A DNA stretch of 64,000 bases, from contig NZ_CP172346.1 of the NCBI RefSeq assembly GCF_044336245.1, forward strand, positions 5,766,001 through 5,830,000. Reading direction: 5' to 3'. Source of the DNA: Schlesneria sphaerica (GTDB lineage: Bacteria; Planctomycetota; Planctomycetia; Planctomycetales; Planctomycetaceae). The position numbers and the translations under genes were made by a program. Shown here piece after piece: positions 1 through 9,487 of the stretch. The first letter of the stretch is position 1, and each line of letters begins with the position of its first letter. The notes under the pieces are model-generated. The model was not told the DNA's origin, searched no databases, and saw only the letters and a list, made by a program, of their open reading frames with translations.

Positions 1-690
1 GTGGTGTCCGAAATGGCCTCCTGTGTAGGGTCCCATATATCCAGCCCACTGACCATTGCAGAACCGTGAGGCCTGTACAGCAGGGGCATGGATGTGCCAC
101 TGTGCGGGAACTGGTCGGGGTGGCAATCGGCTGGGGTCAGGCTGCCAGAAGGGAACGTGCTGATATTTATAGCCGAGCTGTGTCGTATCGGTCGGCTGAT
201 AAACCATCGGCGCGGTCGACTGACTGTAGTCAGCACCGGCCCCGTACCACTGGGCGGGGAAGTAGTGCTTATACTCGACACCCCGTCGCTGCAGGGGGTA
301 CTTGGCTGGGGGTGAATACCCATAGTCAGGCGAATGCTTGCAGTAGTGTTCGCCGAACTTGCCGTGCAGACATCCGTGGCAGTGGTGACCGGGTGGGCAG
401 GCCCCTCCTGGTGGGCAATTTCCTGTCGGACAGCTACCGTCGATATAGCCGGTCACCGGTTCGCAGTTGCCGGTCGGGCAGGGGGTTGACCTCAGGTGAT
501 GGCCACCGACCTGCTGCACCCCTTGAGCGTTGCGGGCGCTGGCAGGTTGAACGGTCGTCCGGGGACGTCCGTCGGTAATCCGGACATACCCTGCATTATT
601 CGGCCCCTGCTGTGAGAATCCCCGGTCAGCCGAGCCGAGGACCAGCACAAACGCGGCCGCTATCAATCGATTCGATTTTGTGAACCTCAT
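1..690 (-). CDS. Exported Cys/Pro/Tyr-rich protein, unknown function, cut by left edge
   Basis: An open frame starts at an ATG (complement of 688-690) and runs without a stop for 230 codons to the window edge, so the C-terminus is missing. The N-terminus is a signal peptide (MRFTKSNRLIAAAFVLVLGS, ending near GFSQ). After it come a VRIT motif, a cysteine/proline-rich stretch around residues 70-105 (PTGNC, PPGG, GHHCHGC) and a Tyr/Trp/His-rich C-terminal part. The next gene also has VRIT just after its signal peptide. I do not recognise a family; such exported low-complexity proteins are common in planctomycetes. Start and frame are supported by the signal peptide and by the absence of stops. 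Confidence 0.75.
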   Translation of the reverse strand, partial: MRFTKSNRLIAAAFVLVLGSADRGFSQQGPNNAGYVRITDGRPRTTVQPASARNAQGVQQVGGHHLRSTPCPTGNCEPVTGYIDGSCPTGNCPPGGACPPGHHCHGCLHGKFGEHYCKHSPDYGYSPPAKYPLQRRGVEYKHYFPAQWYGAGADYSQSTAPMVYQPTDTTQLGYKYQHVPFWQPDPSRLPPRPVPAQWHIHAPAVQASRFCNGQWAGYMGPYTGGHFGHH

Positions 691-790
691 CGTAGTTTCC
701 TTATCATCGCCGGTCGGAGCCAGTCCGTGGCGGAGGCGGTACTTGAATGCCGCGATCCGCGGCGGCTAAAGAGGGTGATTGTGAATAAAC

Positions 791-1711
791 TCAGTACGCG
801 GGGTGCGAAACGGGGACGAGTCGACTTGAGGGGACTCCCCAACCGTATTCGTAGGTATGACCGACCACGGGAGCCAGCGGAACAGCCATCGGAATGCCGT
901 ATCCCTGGGCCGCCCAGACCTGACCATCGCGCGAGTCAGTGTGATAAGGATTGACGGGATAGACCCGGCCGTAGTGTCCGACCCAGGGAAGTCCCGCTCC
1001 ACCACCACCCGTGGGAATGAAGTAGCCAAACTTCGCCTTGAAGTAGTCACACATGTCCTGACCCGAGGGGTCGTGGTAGTACATCGATGGTGTGTGACCC
1101 GTGGACCGGCCGTAGGCGTTTTCTAAGGCCAGACTGTGTCGTTGAGTGCGGCGGTGCACCGAGGCTCCCCAACTGTTGTCATTACCCCAGTCGGAATAAC
1201 GCCAGTCCTGACGAGCATACTTGCGGTAACCGCGGGCACTGTCGTGGAATTCGACAGGACCAGGTCCATATCCCTGCCCCGCCCCAACCCCTGCAACCGC
1301 ACCTGCACCGAAACCCGTTCCGGCCCCGGCGCCCGACCCATCTCCAAAACCCGAACCAGCACCTGCGCCTGATCCGACACCAACGCCTGCACCTGCTGCT
1401 CCGCCAGTACCTGCTCCGGCACCAGATCCGTTTCCGTAACCGGACCCCAGTCCTCCCGAGGTGGCCGATCCCGAGAACGCAGGAACCTGAGTTCCCGATG
1501 TGCATCCTGGTGCGGCCGTCGTGTTGCAGTTGGCTTCGTGGAAAGCGCTGACGGGGGTCACCTGGTCGCTGGCAGGGGTCCCCGCTTTGGCCTTGGTAAT
1601 TCGTACGACGCCCACCGGGCTGGACTCATCGGCCAGCAGCGTCCCTGCAGGAGCAGCGGCAAGTCCCAGGACGAGCGTACTCCAGACAACATTTTTGCAT
1701 AACGACTTCAT
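791..1711 (-). CDS. Exported Gly/Ala-rich repeat protein, unknown function
   Basis: 306 residues from the ATG at 1711, which has GGAAGG about 8 bases upstream; a GTG/TTG-type extension to 1762 is open but lacks a ribosome site. Residues 1-28 form a signal peptide (MKSLCKNVVWSTLVLGLAAA). A VRIT motif follows, as in the upstream neighbour. Residues about 80-145 are an alternating Gly-Ala/Gly-Ser/Gly-Tyr repeat, which might form an extended or adhesive structure. The C-terminal 150 residues are Tyr/Trp/His/Pro-rich with no catalytic motif visible. It belongs to a run of four similar exported proteins on the same strand. Function unknown; a cell-surface or structural role is inference. Confidence 0.7.
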   Translation of the reverse strand: MKSLCKNVVWSTLVLGLAAAPAGTLLADESSPVGVVRITKAKAGTPASDQVTPVSAFHEANCNTTAAPGCTSGTQVPAFSGSATSGGLGSGYGNGSGAGAGTGGAAGAGVGVGSGAGAGSGFGDGSGAGAGTGFGAGAVAGVGAGQGYGPGPVEFHDSARGYRKYARQDWRYSDWGNDNSWGASVHRRTQRHSLALENAYGRSTGHTPSMYYHDPSGQDMCDYFKAKFGYFIPTGGGGAGLPWVGHYGRVYPVNPYHTDSRDGQVWAAQGYGIPMAVPLAPVVGHTYEYGWGVPSSRLVPVSHPAY

Positions 1712-1832
1712 ATCAAAAATCCTTCCATTCCCTCGGATGGATTGGTTCAACCTCTGATCCATACGGTGTTAACAAACGGTGTTCGAAACTGAATGCGGAA
1801 CCGGTGTTCTGCCGAATTCCGTGCGTTCGCCA

Positions 1833-2492
1833 TTACTTGGCGACTTTGAAAACGCGATACTGCAGGTCCTCAGCTTGAATGACGTAAACCGTGTGTGGTG
1901 AGATTTCTCTCTGCACTGGGACACCTGTCACGCCCCCCCACTGAGGCGCAGTCGCTCCGCCGATTCGTTTTGCAAAGGGAATTGAAGGGGGGTGGCAGCT
2001 CAATTCCGGTCCATTCCGCACCCAGACAACCGGTCCGTAACCTCGGATATAGTTAAACCAGTCGCGGGCATTTTCTTTTTCCGTATTGACGACGTCACAA
2101 CTCGCTCGATGAAGCCGGGCGTAGTAACAATCCCGGGATTTCGCACGCAGCTTGGCGGCATGCGGATCAGGAAGCTGATTGGGAATGACTTGCCCGTCGT
2201 TCCCTACGTTCGGATCGACCGTGGTATCCATCAGCACCACTGTCGAACTGAAGCTCGCCTGAGTCACTTTTGAGTCGGATTCCGCGGCCTCGGCCTCGGC
2301 CTCCACAGAGGGGGTCTCGACCTTCGCCGGTGCGGCGGGCGCCCTGGCAGCCGACCGCGGTTCACTGCTACGTAGCCGGATTTTGGCCGGGGCTTTCGGA
2401 GTCACTTTCTCTGCCGACCAGGCCGGCGAGACCGTCACAAACCCGACCACCGTCAGTAGCAGTGGAGTTCCCAGTTTGAACTGCCAGTGCAT
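1833..2492 (-). CDS. Exported protein of unknown function
   Basis: 219 residues with a clear signal peptide (MHWQFKLGTPLLLTVVGFVT, cleavage near PAWSA). A Lys/Arg/Ala/Pro- and Glu-rich linker of about 70 residues follows. The C-terminal 120 residues look folded and contain three cysteines (DCYYARLHRASC and LSCHP), aromatic residues and a VYVIQAEDLQYRVFKV ending. A GAAAGGAATC sequence just upstream of the ATG fits a ribosome site. It shares the general composition of its neighbours, but I see no repeat. No known domain recognised. Confidence 0.7.
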   Translation of the reverse strand: MHWQFKLGTPLLLTVVGFVTVSPAWSAEKVTPKAPAKIRLRSSEPRSAARAPAAPAKVETPSVEAEAEAAESDSKVTQASFSSTVVLMDTTVDPNVGNDGQVIPNQLPDPHAAKLRAKSRDCYYARLHRASCDVVNTEKENARDWFNYIRGYGPVVWVRNGPELSCHPPSIPFAKRIGGATAPQWGGVTGVPVQREISPHTVYVIQAEDLQYRVFKVAK

Positions 2493-2531
2493 GATGAGAT
2501 TCCTTTCTCGAACGGGATCAGCCTCGACCGA

Positions 2532-3113
2532 TTATCGCCACGCTCCGTGCATGTACGACGTTGCTGGTGGGTGCCACCCGGCTCCGCTCAGCAGGCCGGG
2601 GTAAGCGGAACGGTACTTGACCTGAACCATGGTCCCCTGCAGTTCCCACTTCTCATGCGACCGGACACCCAGCGGGGTCAGGAGCCAGTGCCCCTTGACC
2701 CGGTGGTAGTACGGTGGGTACATCGCGCGGTAAGTGTGTGGATACAGCATCTCGTGCGGGGCAAGTGCCTGGTTGGTGATCATCGTCGATCCGGTCCAGA
2801 TCGGGATGTTCGGCCGTGGGCAGGGATACATGGGTGCTCCCAGGTAGGCGTACCCAGGTTGCTGCTGCGGGGCCACACCGCCGCCCCCACCCAGATTGGC
2901 ATCGATGGCCATCGGGGCCTGTCCATCGAACTGACCTTTGCGGTAAGAAGCGGGTTGACTGGAGAGCGCAGGTGCCGCTTCGTCCGTCGCGGACGTCACG
3001 GGCATCAGATCCGCTCCGAACGGATCAATCTCTTGATCCTGGGCATGGATCGAAGGCATCATTAACGCGGAAAGAACCACCGGCCACACGGCGGACAACT
3101 TAGAACCAATCAT
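2532..3113 (-). CDS. Exported Tyr/Pro/His-rich protein, unknown function
   Basis: 193 residues: signal peptide 1-24 (MIGSKLSAVWPVVLSALMMP, cleavage near SIHAQ), a disordered acidic/Gly stretch, then a C-terminal segment of about 100 residues rich in Tyr, Pro and His (for example LYPHTYRAMYPPYYH). GGAGG lies close upstream of the ATG (complement of 3118-3125). As the most upstream of the four same-strand exported genes it may be the first gene of the set; the gaps between the four are 39-121 bp. No domain recognised. Confidence 0.7.
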   Translation of the reverse strand: MIGSKLSAVWPVVLSALMMPSIHAQDQEIDPFGADLMPVTSATDEAAPALSSQPASYRKGQFDGQAPMAIDANLGGGGGVAPQQQPGYAYLGAPMYPCPRPNIPIWTGSTMITNQALAPHEMLYPHTYRAMYPPYYHRVKGHWLLTPLGVRSHEKWELQGTMVQVKYRSAYPGLLSGAGWHPPATSYMHGAWR

Positions 3114-3529
3114 CGAATCCCCCTCCTTGGGTCGCCTTCAGCAACGGGTGCCGGGCAAGACTCCCTGTTCATCCGACCTGTTCGGACGATAGAACCCCTC
3201 TCAATTTCGGTTGGGATCGATCGCGAAAATGAGTCATTCCGGACGCATCGAAGCGACAGCGACGATTTTTGCAAAGGTTTACGATTTAACGGCTTACAAT
3301 CGGTTGCAGATTCGCTTCAACCGGTGTAACTGTTAGTTACAGCAGACTCGTCAAAGCCGGAAAAGTCAGCCCGACCCATCCGATCGTTCGCAAAAAATCC
3401 GCAATGCTTTAGCATCACTCCCACTGCCGTATCCGGATACCCCTTCGGAGCCCCGGCAATTTGTCCTCACCCCACAGAGAATCGACCTGCCGCAATCGAG
3501 CGAAGCAGTGCAGTTAAACGGAGTTGAAA
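3114..3529. other. Divergent intergenic region
   Basis: 416 bp separate the exported-protein run (minus strand) from the topoisomerase pair (plus strand), so promoters for both should lie here. AT-rich stretches at about 3265-3305 (TTTACGATTTAACGG, TTACAAT) are the best promoter candidates, but I cannot fix -35/-10 boxes. No RNA gene or repeat seen. Confidence 0.4.
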
Positions 3530-5917
3530 TTGGCGAAACGTACGTCAGACAACGGAAATGGAGAGCAGCGATCCGAGAACGGTGATCGTATCGAGTATGT
3601 GTTGCTCAGCCAGGAAACGCGGAAGCGGTACCTGAACTACGCGATGTCGGTCATCATGTCGCGGGCGCTGCCGGACGTCCGCGACGGGCTCAAACCTGTG
3701 CAGCGGCGAATTCTGTACGCAATGTACGAAGACCTGCGACTGACCGCAGACAGCAAGACGCTCAAGTGTGCCAAGATCTGCGGGGCCACCATGGGGGATT
3801 ACCACCCTCACGGTGAAGGGGCCATCTACGATGCTCTGGTCCGTATGGCGCAGAATTTCATGCTGCGATATCCGCTCGTCCACGGACAGGGGAACTTCGG
3901 CTCGATCATGGGACTTCCCGCCGCTGCGTCCCGTTACACCGAAGCCAAACTCACGAAGCTCGCCGAACACCTGAATCAAGAGCTGAAGTTCCAGACCGTC
4001 GAAATGCGGCCCAACTACGACGCACGGGAAGAAGAACCGGTCGTCCTGCCCGCACGATACCCCAACCTGCTGGCCAACGGCGCATCCGGCATCGCGGTCG
4101 GTATGGCGACCAACATCCCCCCCCATAACCTGGGAGAACTGATCGCGGCGTGTATTCACCTGATCGACAACCCGGATGCCGAGACGAAGGATCTGCTGAA
4201 GCTGATCAAAGGCCCCGATTTTCCGCTCGGCGGGCGAATCGTCACCGACCGTAAAGACCTGCGGGTCATTTACGAAGAAGGCCGCGGTGCGATCAAGGTG
4301 CGTGGCGAATGGATGATGGAAAAAACCAAGAAAGGTGAGACCAGCAATCGCGTCATCATCTACTCCATCCCCTATGGCGTGGAATCGGGACCGCTCGCCG
4401 CCGAAATCGGTGCGATTGTCACGTCCCGCAAGTTGCCCCAACTGCTCGACTCCAATGACGAAACCGACAACAAGCACGACCTGCGGATCGTCCTCGATCT
4501 GAAGCCCGGTTCCGACCCCGCACAGGTGATGACGTATCTCTACAAGCATTCGTCACTTGAGCAGAACTTCGGCTACAACGCGACCTGCCTGGTGCCGGAC
4601 GAGACCGGTTCGATGGTGCCGGCTCGCCTGAGTCTGGTGCAGATCCTGCAGGAATTCCTCAAGTTCCGCCTGGCGACCCTGCGGAAGCGGCTGGAATTTG
4701 ATTTGAGGCAGCTCGAGCAGCGTATCCACCTGCTGGAAGGATTTGCCATCATCTTCAATGACCTCGATAAGGCATTGAAGATCATCCGCAACAGCTCGGG
4801 GAAGCGCGATGCCTGCGACAAGTTGCTGAAAGCGTTTCCACTGCTCGATGAAGAGCAAACGATGTCGATTCTGGAAATGCAGCTTTACAAAATCTCGCAA
4901 CTCGAAATTGACTCGATCGTCGGTGAACTGAACGAAAAACGAGCCGCCGCCGAGAAGATTCGCAAGCTGCTTTCCTCGGAAAAAAAACTCTGGGGCGTCG
5001 TTCGCGCGGAACTGGAAGATCTGTCGAACGAGTTTGCCGATAAACGGCGAACGTCGATCGGCAGCAGCGAGGAGATCGTTGAATTTGATGCTTCGGCCTA
5101 CATCGTCCGCGAAAACACCAATGTCGTGCTGACTCGCGAAGGCTGGGTCAAACGTGTCGGACGCCTGCAAAGCGTGGAAACGACACGGGTGAGAGAAGGG
5201 GATTCCGTGCTGGACGTGATTCCGGGCAGTACCGTGGATAACGTCATTTACTTTGCGAGCGACGGCACCGCGTACACGCTGCCGATCGAGGCCGTTCCCG
5301 TATCGTCCGGTTACGGAGAACCAATCTCCAAGCACGTCAAAATTGGCGACGGCGTGAGTATCGTAGCGGCTCTGACCACCGATGCACGCTTCACACCGTC
5401 AGACCAGGATATGGGCGAAGGACTCCCTCCGGCACCATACTTCCTGGCACTCACCGCACAGGGGCAGATCATGCGACTGCCGCTGGCACCGTTTCGAGTC
5501 CCTTCGACGAAATCCGGTCGCAAATACTGCCGTCCCGTTGAGGGTGACCGGGTTGTCTGGGTCGAACTCGTCCGTGACGCGACATCGCTGTTCGTCGCAA
5601 CGAAGCAGGCTCGAATCATCCATTTTTCCATGGACGATGTTCCGATCCTGTCCGGTGCAGGGAAGGGGGTTCGCGGGATCAAGCTGTCTGACGACAAAGA
5701 CGAGGTGCTCGGCGCAGCACAGATGTCACGTCCCAGCGACTGCCTGCGAGTGCAGACCTCGGGCGATAAGGTCCTGGTTTTTGGACAGATGAAATACGAA
5801 CCCACCGCGCGGGGAGGCAAGGGGATCCGCGCAGCCTTGCGAAGTTCCTTCACGCATGTCATTCGTCCTGAAATCGCTCTGGTCGATTGGGCGGCGATCG
5901 AGGCAGAGAAGGGATAG
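3530..5917 (+). CDS. Type IIA topoisomerase subunit A (ParC/GyrA family)
   Basis: This is the DNA-cleaving subunit of gyrase or topoisomerase IV. Start: TTG at 3530 with GGAG six bases upstream; a TTG at 3524 touches the GGAG and is less likely. Length 795. Residues 30-140 hold the winged-helix/active-site region: YAMSVIMSRALPDVRDGLKP, YHPHGEGAIYDALVRM and the catalytic tyrosine in SRYTEAK (Y136). A coiled-coil tower follows, then C-terminal beta-pinwheel blades. The canonical GyrA box is absent from the first blade; an ARGGKGIR sequence occurs instead near the C-terminus. The usual quinolone-pocket Ser83 is Gly97 here. It lies 258 bp before the B subunit, the reverse of the common B-A order. 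I cannot decide between GyrA and ParC from sequence alone. Confidence 0.93.
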   Translation: MAKRTSDNGNGEQRSENGDRIEYVLLSQETRKRYLNYAMSVIMSRALPDVRDGLKPVQRRILYAMYEDLRLTADSKTLKCAKICGATMGDYHPHGEGAIYDALVRMAQNFMLRYPLVHGQGNFGSIMGLPAAASRYTEAKLTKLAEHLNQELKFQTVEMRPNYDAREEEPVVLPARYPNLLANGASGIAVGMATNIPPHNLGELIAACIHLIDNPDAETKDLLKLIKGPDFPLGGRIVTDRKDLRVIYEEGRGAIKVRGEWMMEKTKKGETSNRVIIYSIPYGVESGPLAAEIGAIVTSRKLPQLLDSNDETDNKHDLRIVLDLKPGSDPAQVMTYLYKHSSLEQNFGYNATCLVPDETGSMVPARLSLVQILQEFLKFRLATLRKRLEFDLRQLEQRIHLLEGFAIIFNDLDKALKIIRNSSGKRDACDKLLKAFPLLDEEQTMSILEMQLYKISQLEIDSIVGELNEKRAAAEKIRKLLSSEKKLWGVVRAELEDLSNEFADKRRTSIGSSEEIVEFDASAYIVRENTNVVLTREGWVKRVGRLQSVETTRVREGDSVLDVIPGSTVDNVIYFASDGTAYTLPIEAVPVSSGYGEPISKHVKIGDGVSIVAALTTDARFTPSDQDMGEGLPPAPYFLALTAQGQIMRLPLAPFRVPSTKSGRKYCRPVEGDRVVWVELVRDATSLFVATKQARIIHFSMDDVPILSGAGKGVRGIKLSDDKDEVLGAAQMSRPSDCLRVQTSGDKVLVFGQMKYEPTARGGKGIRAALRSSFTHVIRPEIALVDWAAIEAEKG

Positions 5918-6175
5918 AACGCATGACGCGGGCGACAAGGCGGGCCAGCAGACTGTTCGACATGAGGCGACACTCCTCATGCCTTGAATCAGCTCACGCC
6001 GGTCTCCAACTCGTCACCCGTGCATTCCCGCGCGACGGGTCTGTGCGCAACAAGGCCATTCAAACTGATCCGGCACGAACACCGCTCGTGCCGTCACGAC
6101 ACCTGACGCCCTTTCTCGAGCGAGTTGGGCAAAGGTCCCGAAACCTGTTCAAGTCAAACCAACACGGAAGTGTTT

Positions 6176-8086
6176 ATGTCCAGCGCTGACTATACATCAA
6201 AAGATATCGAAGTCCTGGAGGGACTGGATCACGTCCGCATGCGCCCATCGATGTACATCGGCGGAACCGACACGCGCGGACTGCATCACCTCATGTGGGA
6301 AATCGTCGATAACTGCGTCGACGAACACCTGGCCGGCCACTGCACCGAGATCTCGGTGACACTGCACAAGGACGGTGCCTCGTGTACGGTCGAAGATAAT
6401 GGCCGGGGGATCCCCGTCGATGTTCATCCCAAAACAAAAAAGTCGACACTGGAAACGGTGCTGACGACGCTGAACGCCGGGGGCAAGTTCAATAGCCAGG
6501 CGTACGCCCGCAGCGGCGGTCTACACGGGGTTGGTTCCTCCGTGACGAACGCCTTGTCGAGCGAAATGGCTGCGACCGTTTACCGCGACGGTTTCGAGTA
6601 CACACAGCGTTACAAGCGAGGTCGCCCGACGACGCCGGTCAAACAGGTCAGACCCTTCCGGGGCCACGGGACTACGATCTATTTTCGTCCGGACGAAGAG
6701 ATCTTCACCAAGACGACTTTTAACTCGGAAACGATCCGGCAGCATCTGGAGGATATTGCCTACATCCACGCGGGACTGAAACTGACGTTCACGGATGAGG
6801 CCAAGAAAGAGAAACACGAGTTCCTGCATCCTGACGGCATCGTGTCGTATCTGGAAAAGATTCTGAAAGAAGGCCAGAAGAAATCGATTCATGAACAGGC
6901 TTTCTCGGCCTCGCGCGAAGATGGTTCGGTCAAGATTGAAGCGGTCCTTCGCTGGACCGAGGCGACCGACGAACAGGTCCGCAGTTACGTCAATGGAATT
7001 CGGACCCACGCTGGTGGGACGCACGAGTCGGGCTTCCGCTCGGCCGTCGCCAAAGCCGTCCGAAACTACATGGAAGTTCATGACATCAAGATCAAGGGGG
7101 TGACCATCGAGAATTCCGACATCCGTGAAGGGGTGCTGGGAATTCTGTCGGTGTTTCTTTCGAATCCGATGTTCCAGGGTCAAACAAAAGAGAAACTCAA
7201 CAACCCCGAGATGAGCGCTGCGGTTGAAGGGGTGGTCCGTCCCGCCCTGGAAACGTGGCTCAACACCAATCCGACCATCGCCGACGCCGTTGTCGGCCGG
7301 ATTGTTCTGGCAGCAAGGGCCCGTCAGGCCAGTCGCGAAGCCGCCACGGAAGTGCGTCGCAAGTCCCCGACCTCGAGACGAACCAGTCTTCCCGGAAAGC
7401 TACTCGACTGCCGAGCAACCAACCCGTCCGAAGCAGAACTCTTCATCGTGGAAGGTCAGTCTGCAGGTGGAACGGCGGGTATGGGACGGGACAGCCGCAC
7501 ACAGGCAATCCTGCCATTACGCGGCAAGATCCTGAACACGGAATCTCTCGCCACCAGCAAAATTCTGGAAAGCCAGGAAATCAAGGACCTGGTCGAGACG
7601 CTGGGAACCGGCGTTGGCCCCCACTTCGACATACGACAACTGAGATATGACAAAATCATCCTGATGATGGATGCCGACAGCGACGGATACCACATCAGTA
7701 CGCTGCTGCTGACGTTCTTCTTCAGGCACATGCGCGACCTGATCACGAATCGCAAGCTCTACTTGGCACAGCCACCGCTCTACAAGATTCAGGTCGGCAC
7801 CCAGATCATGTACGCTCAGGACGACGCCCACAAAGAAGAAATTCTGGCCGGACTGCCTGCCAACCGAAAACCGGAAATCGGCCGGTTCAAAGGACTGGGT
7901 GAAATGACTGCCAACCAGTTGAAAGAAACGACCCTCGACCCCAAGACACGGACGTTGCTCGCCGTCGACATCGATAGCCTGGTCGACGCCGACAAGACGT
8001 TCTCACAACTGCTTGGAAAGGACGCCAGCGAACGGTATCGCATCATTATGAGCGATGCCAATCTGGTCGACGACCTGGACGTGTAA
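6176..8086 (+). CDS. Type IIA topoisomerase subunit B (ParE/GyrB family)
   Basis: This is the ATPase subunit that partners the upstream A subunit. The ATG at 6176 has CGGAAG as ribosome site and gives 636 residues, a normal length for GyrB/ParE without inserts. GHKL ATPase motifs are present: EIVDNCVDE, VEDNGRGIPVD and GGLHGVGSSVTNALS. The transducer domain follows (RTHAGGTHESGF). The TOPRIM domain has EGQSAGG, where the usual residue is Asp (EGDSAGG), and MMDADSDGYH, where DADVDG is usual; the metal-binding acidic residues remain. The C-terminus has RFKGLGEM. The 258-bp gap to the A gene allows a shared transcript or a second promoter. Confidence 0.93.
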   Translation: MSSADYTSKDIEVLEGLDHVRMRPSMYIGGTDTRGLHHLMWEIVDNCVDEHLAGHCTEISVTLHKDGASCTVEDNGRGIPVDVHPKTKKSTLETVLTTLNAGGKFNSQAYARSGGLHGVGSSVTNALSSEMAATVYRDGFEYTQRYKRGRPTTPVKQVRPFRGHGTTIYFRPDEEIFTKTTFNSETIRQHLEDIAYIHAGLKLTFTDEAKKEKHEFLHPDGIVSYLEKILKEGQKKSIHEQAFSASREDGSVKIEAVLRWTEATDEQVRSYVNGIRTHAGGTHESGFRSAVAKAVRNYMEVHDIKIKGVTIENSDIREGVLGILSVFLSNPMFQGQTKEKLNNPEMSAAVEGVVRPALETWLNTNPTIADAVVGRIVLAARARQASREAATEVRRKSPTSRRTSLPGKLLDCRATNPSEAELFIVEGQSAGGTAGMGRDSRTQAILPLRGKILNTESLATSKILESQEIKDLVETLGTGVGPHFDIRQLRYDKIILMMDADSDGYHISTLLLTFFFRHMRDLITNRKLYLAQPPLYKIQVGTQIMYAQDDAHKEEILAGLPANRKPEIGRFKGLGEMTANQLKETTLDPKTRTLLAVDIDSLVDADKTFSQLLGKDASERYRIIMSDANLVDDLDV

Positions 8087-8334
8087 CGTTGAACGAGACG
8101 GGGCAGGGGAGCGATCATGGTCGCAGTGGGTTTCATCGGGCCTTTTGAAACCGTCCTGTATGCTGCCATTTTGGACAGAACGGTAACGCACCCGTGGCAA
8201 TTGCCAAGACGGGTGAGTCCTGAGCAGAAACGAAATTTTTCCCGCGTTCAATTTCGTGGCGTTGATCAAATACCGATATGGATAATCTCATCGCAACGAT
8301 GAGCGATTGTTTTAACCCAGTAAAGGAATGTTGA

Positions 8335-8742
8335 ATGAAACTCCCAGGGATTCTCTTTTCAGCGGCGCTGTGCCTGACATGCATCGGGACTGTCGACGCG
8401 TTCCCGTCGATTCCCGGATACATCAAGGAGGGTTACAAGGACGACGGCGAATACAAACCGTTCCTGGAAACGCTCGATTCGCTGAAGTCGAAGTGCGATG
8501 TCTGCCACAAGCCAGGCGCTGACAAGAAGGCCAAAGGACACGGTCTGAACGACTTCGGCAAAGTCTTCCATGACCGGTTCAAACACCGCGATTACACCGC
8601 AGCGGACAAGGCCAAGAATACCGAAGAAGCAATGAAGGTCTTCAAGGCCGCGTGGGAAAAATCGGTCATCGAAAAGAACGCCGACGGAAAGGTGTTTCTC
8701 GACCTCATCAAGGAAGGAAAAATTCCAGCCAAGAACGACTGA
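8335..8742 (+). CDS. Small exported monoheme cytochrome c-like protein
   Basis: 135 residues: signal peptide 1-22 (MKLPGILFSAALCLTCIGTV), then one CxxCH heme site (CDVCHKPG, about residue 59). The rest is very Lys/Asp-rich (KKAKGHGLNDFGKVFHDRFK). AAAGGAATG upstream of the ATG is the ribosome site. A distal Met ligand is not obvious, so the electron-transfer role and the sixth ligand are uncertain; a role as a periplasmic electron carrier is inference. It stands alone, with a hairpin downstream and a convergent gene beyond. Confidence 0.75.
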   Translation: MKLPGILFSAALCLTCIGTVDAFPSIPGYIKEGYKDDGEYKPFLETLDSLKSKCDVCHKPGADKKAKGHGLNDFGKVFHDRFKHRDYTAADKAKNTEEAMKVFKAAWEKSVIEKNADGKVFLDLIKEGKIPAKND

Positions 8743-8805
8743 GGCAATGGAAGAAACTCGTGCACCGTGAAAGTGGCCTTCCCACTCCCATTGCACCTCC
8801 CGCCA

Positions 8806-8843
8806 GGCAGCACTGGCCCGTCGATGGACTGGCCAGTACTGCC
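8806..8843. terminator. Hairpin between convergent genes
   Basis: GGCAGCACTGGCC at 8806-8818 pairs with GGCCAGTACTGCC at 8831-8843, 12 of 13 positions. It lies between the cytochrome gene and the convergent lipoprotein gene. There is no T-run on either side, so it is either a weak bidirectional terminator or an mRNA-stabilising hairpin. Confidence 0.4.
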
Positions 8844-8980
8844 GTCGGTGGAACCTGACGAAACGGACGGCAAACGAGCACTGCGGGAACTCTCTTTTTC
8901 TCAGCCCGCAAATTGGCTCAGCCACGGCTACTCTCAATCATCCACGATGTCGCGCGATGACGTCAGCAACTCTCAGAGCT

Positions 8981-9487
8981 TCACTCAGCGTTTGAGCTCG
9001 AGCCAGCGCGGAATGCATCCGATTGGAAGACCGCGTTCATCTTGGCAGAGATATCGTTGGGGCTAGACTGGGACTTCTTTTTGTCATCTTCCATGTCGAG
9101 AGCGATTTCGTTGGCCCCCAAGTCACGAACGGTAATCCGCAAGGGAGTTCTGCCTTCGCTCTGATACACCGCAGGAATTGGCTTAGGGGGCGCCGCACTG
9201 ATCGCAGATCGGACCATCACCTTGAATTCGCCAAGCGGCAGACCATCCCCAATCTTATAGGTGGTGAACTCGACATTCCCCTCTTTGTCCACCATCCCCA
9301 CGGCAGTCCGGGCGTCTTTCTCCTTGGACAGCGGAGCCAGTAAGAGTTGGCAAGGACCGAATGGCTCACCGTCCAGTCGTACAACGGCGGATGCTTTATG
9401 AACTTTCGGATTTCCTGAACCGCAACCCGTCACCGCCAGCGCGGTCACACATACGATCCAGCTTAAAAAGATTCTGCTAGAGAACAT
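8981..9487 (-). CDS. Transthyretin-like lipoprotein, partner of DUF1559 protein
   Basis: 168 residues with a lipoprotein signal (MFSSRIFLSWIVCVTALAV then TGCGSG, Cys about 22). After it comes a small beta-rich domain typical of the short planctomycete carboxypeptidase-regulatory/transthyretin-like proteins (ASAVVRLDGEPFGPCQLLL, LPLGEFKVMV). AAGGAG sits upstream of the ATG. It follows the DUF1559 gene on the same strand by 121 bp, the usual pairing in planctomycetes, which suggests co-expression and a joint envelope role. The molecular function of this family is unknown. Confidence 0.8.
   Translation of the reverse strand: MFSSRIFLSWIVCVTALAVTGCGSGNPKVHKASAVVRLDGEPFGPCQLLLAPLSKEKDARTAVGMVDKEGNVEFTTYKIGDGLPLGEFKVMVRSAISAAPPKPIPAVYQSEGRTPLRITVRDLGANEIALDMEDDKKKSQSSPNDISAKMNAVFQSDAFRAGSSSNAE

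Noticed and set aside
3545..4549. Long minus-strand open frame of 334 codons
   Set aside because: Shadow of the topoisomerase A subunit; no motif, and high GC third positions explain it.
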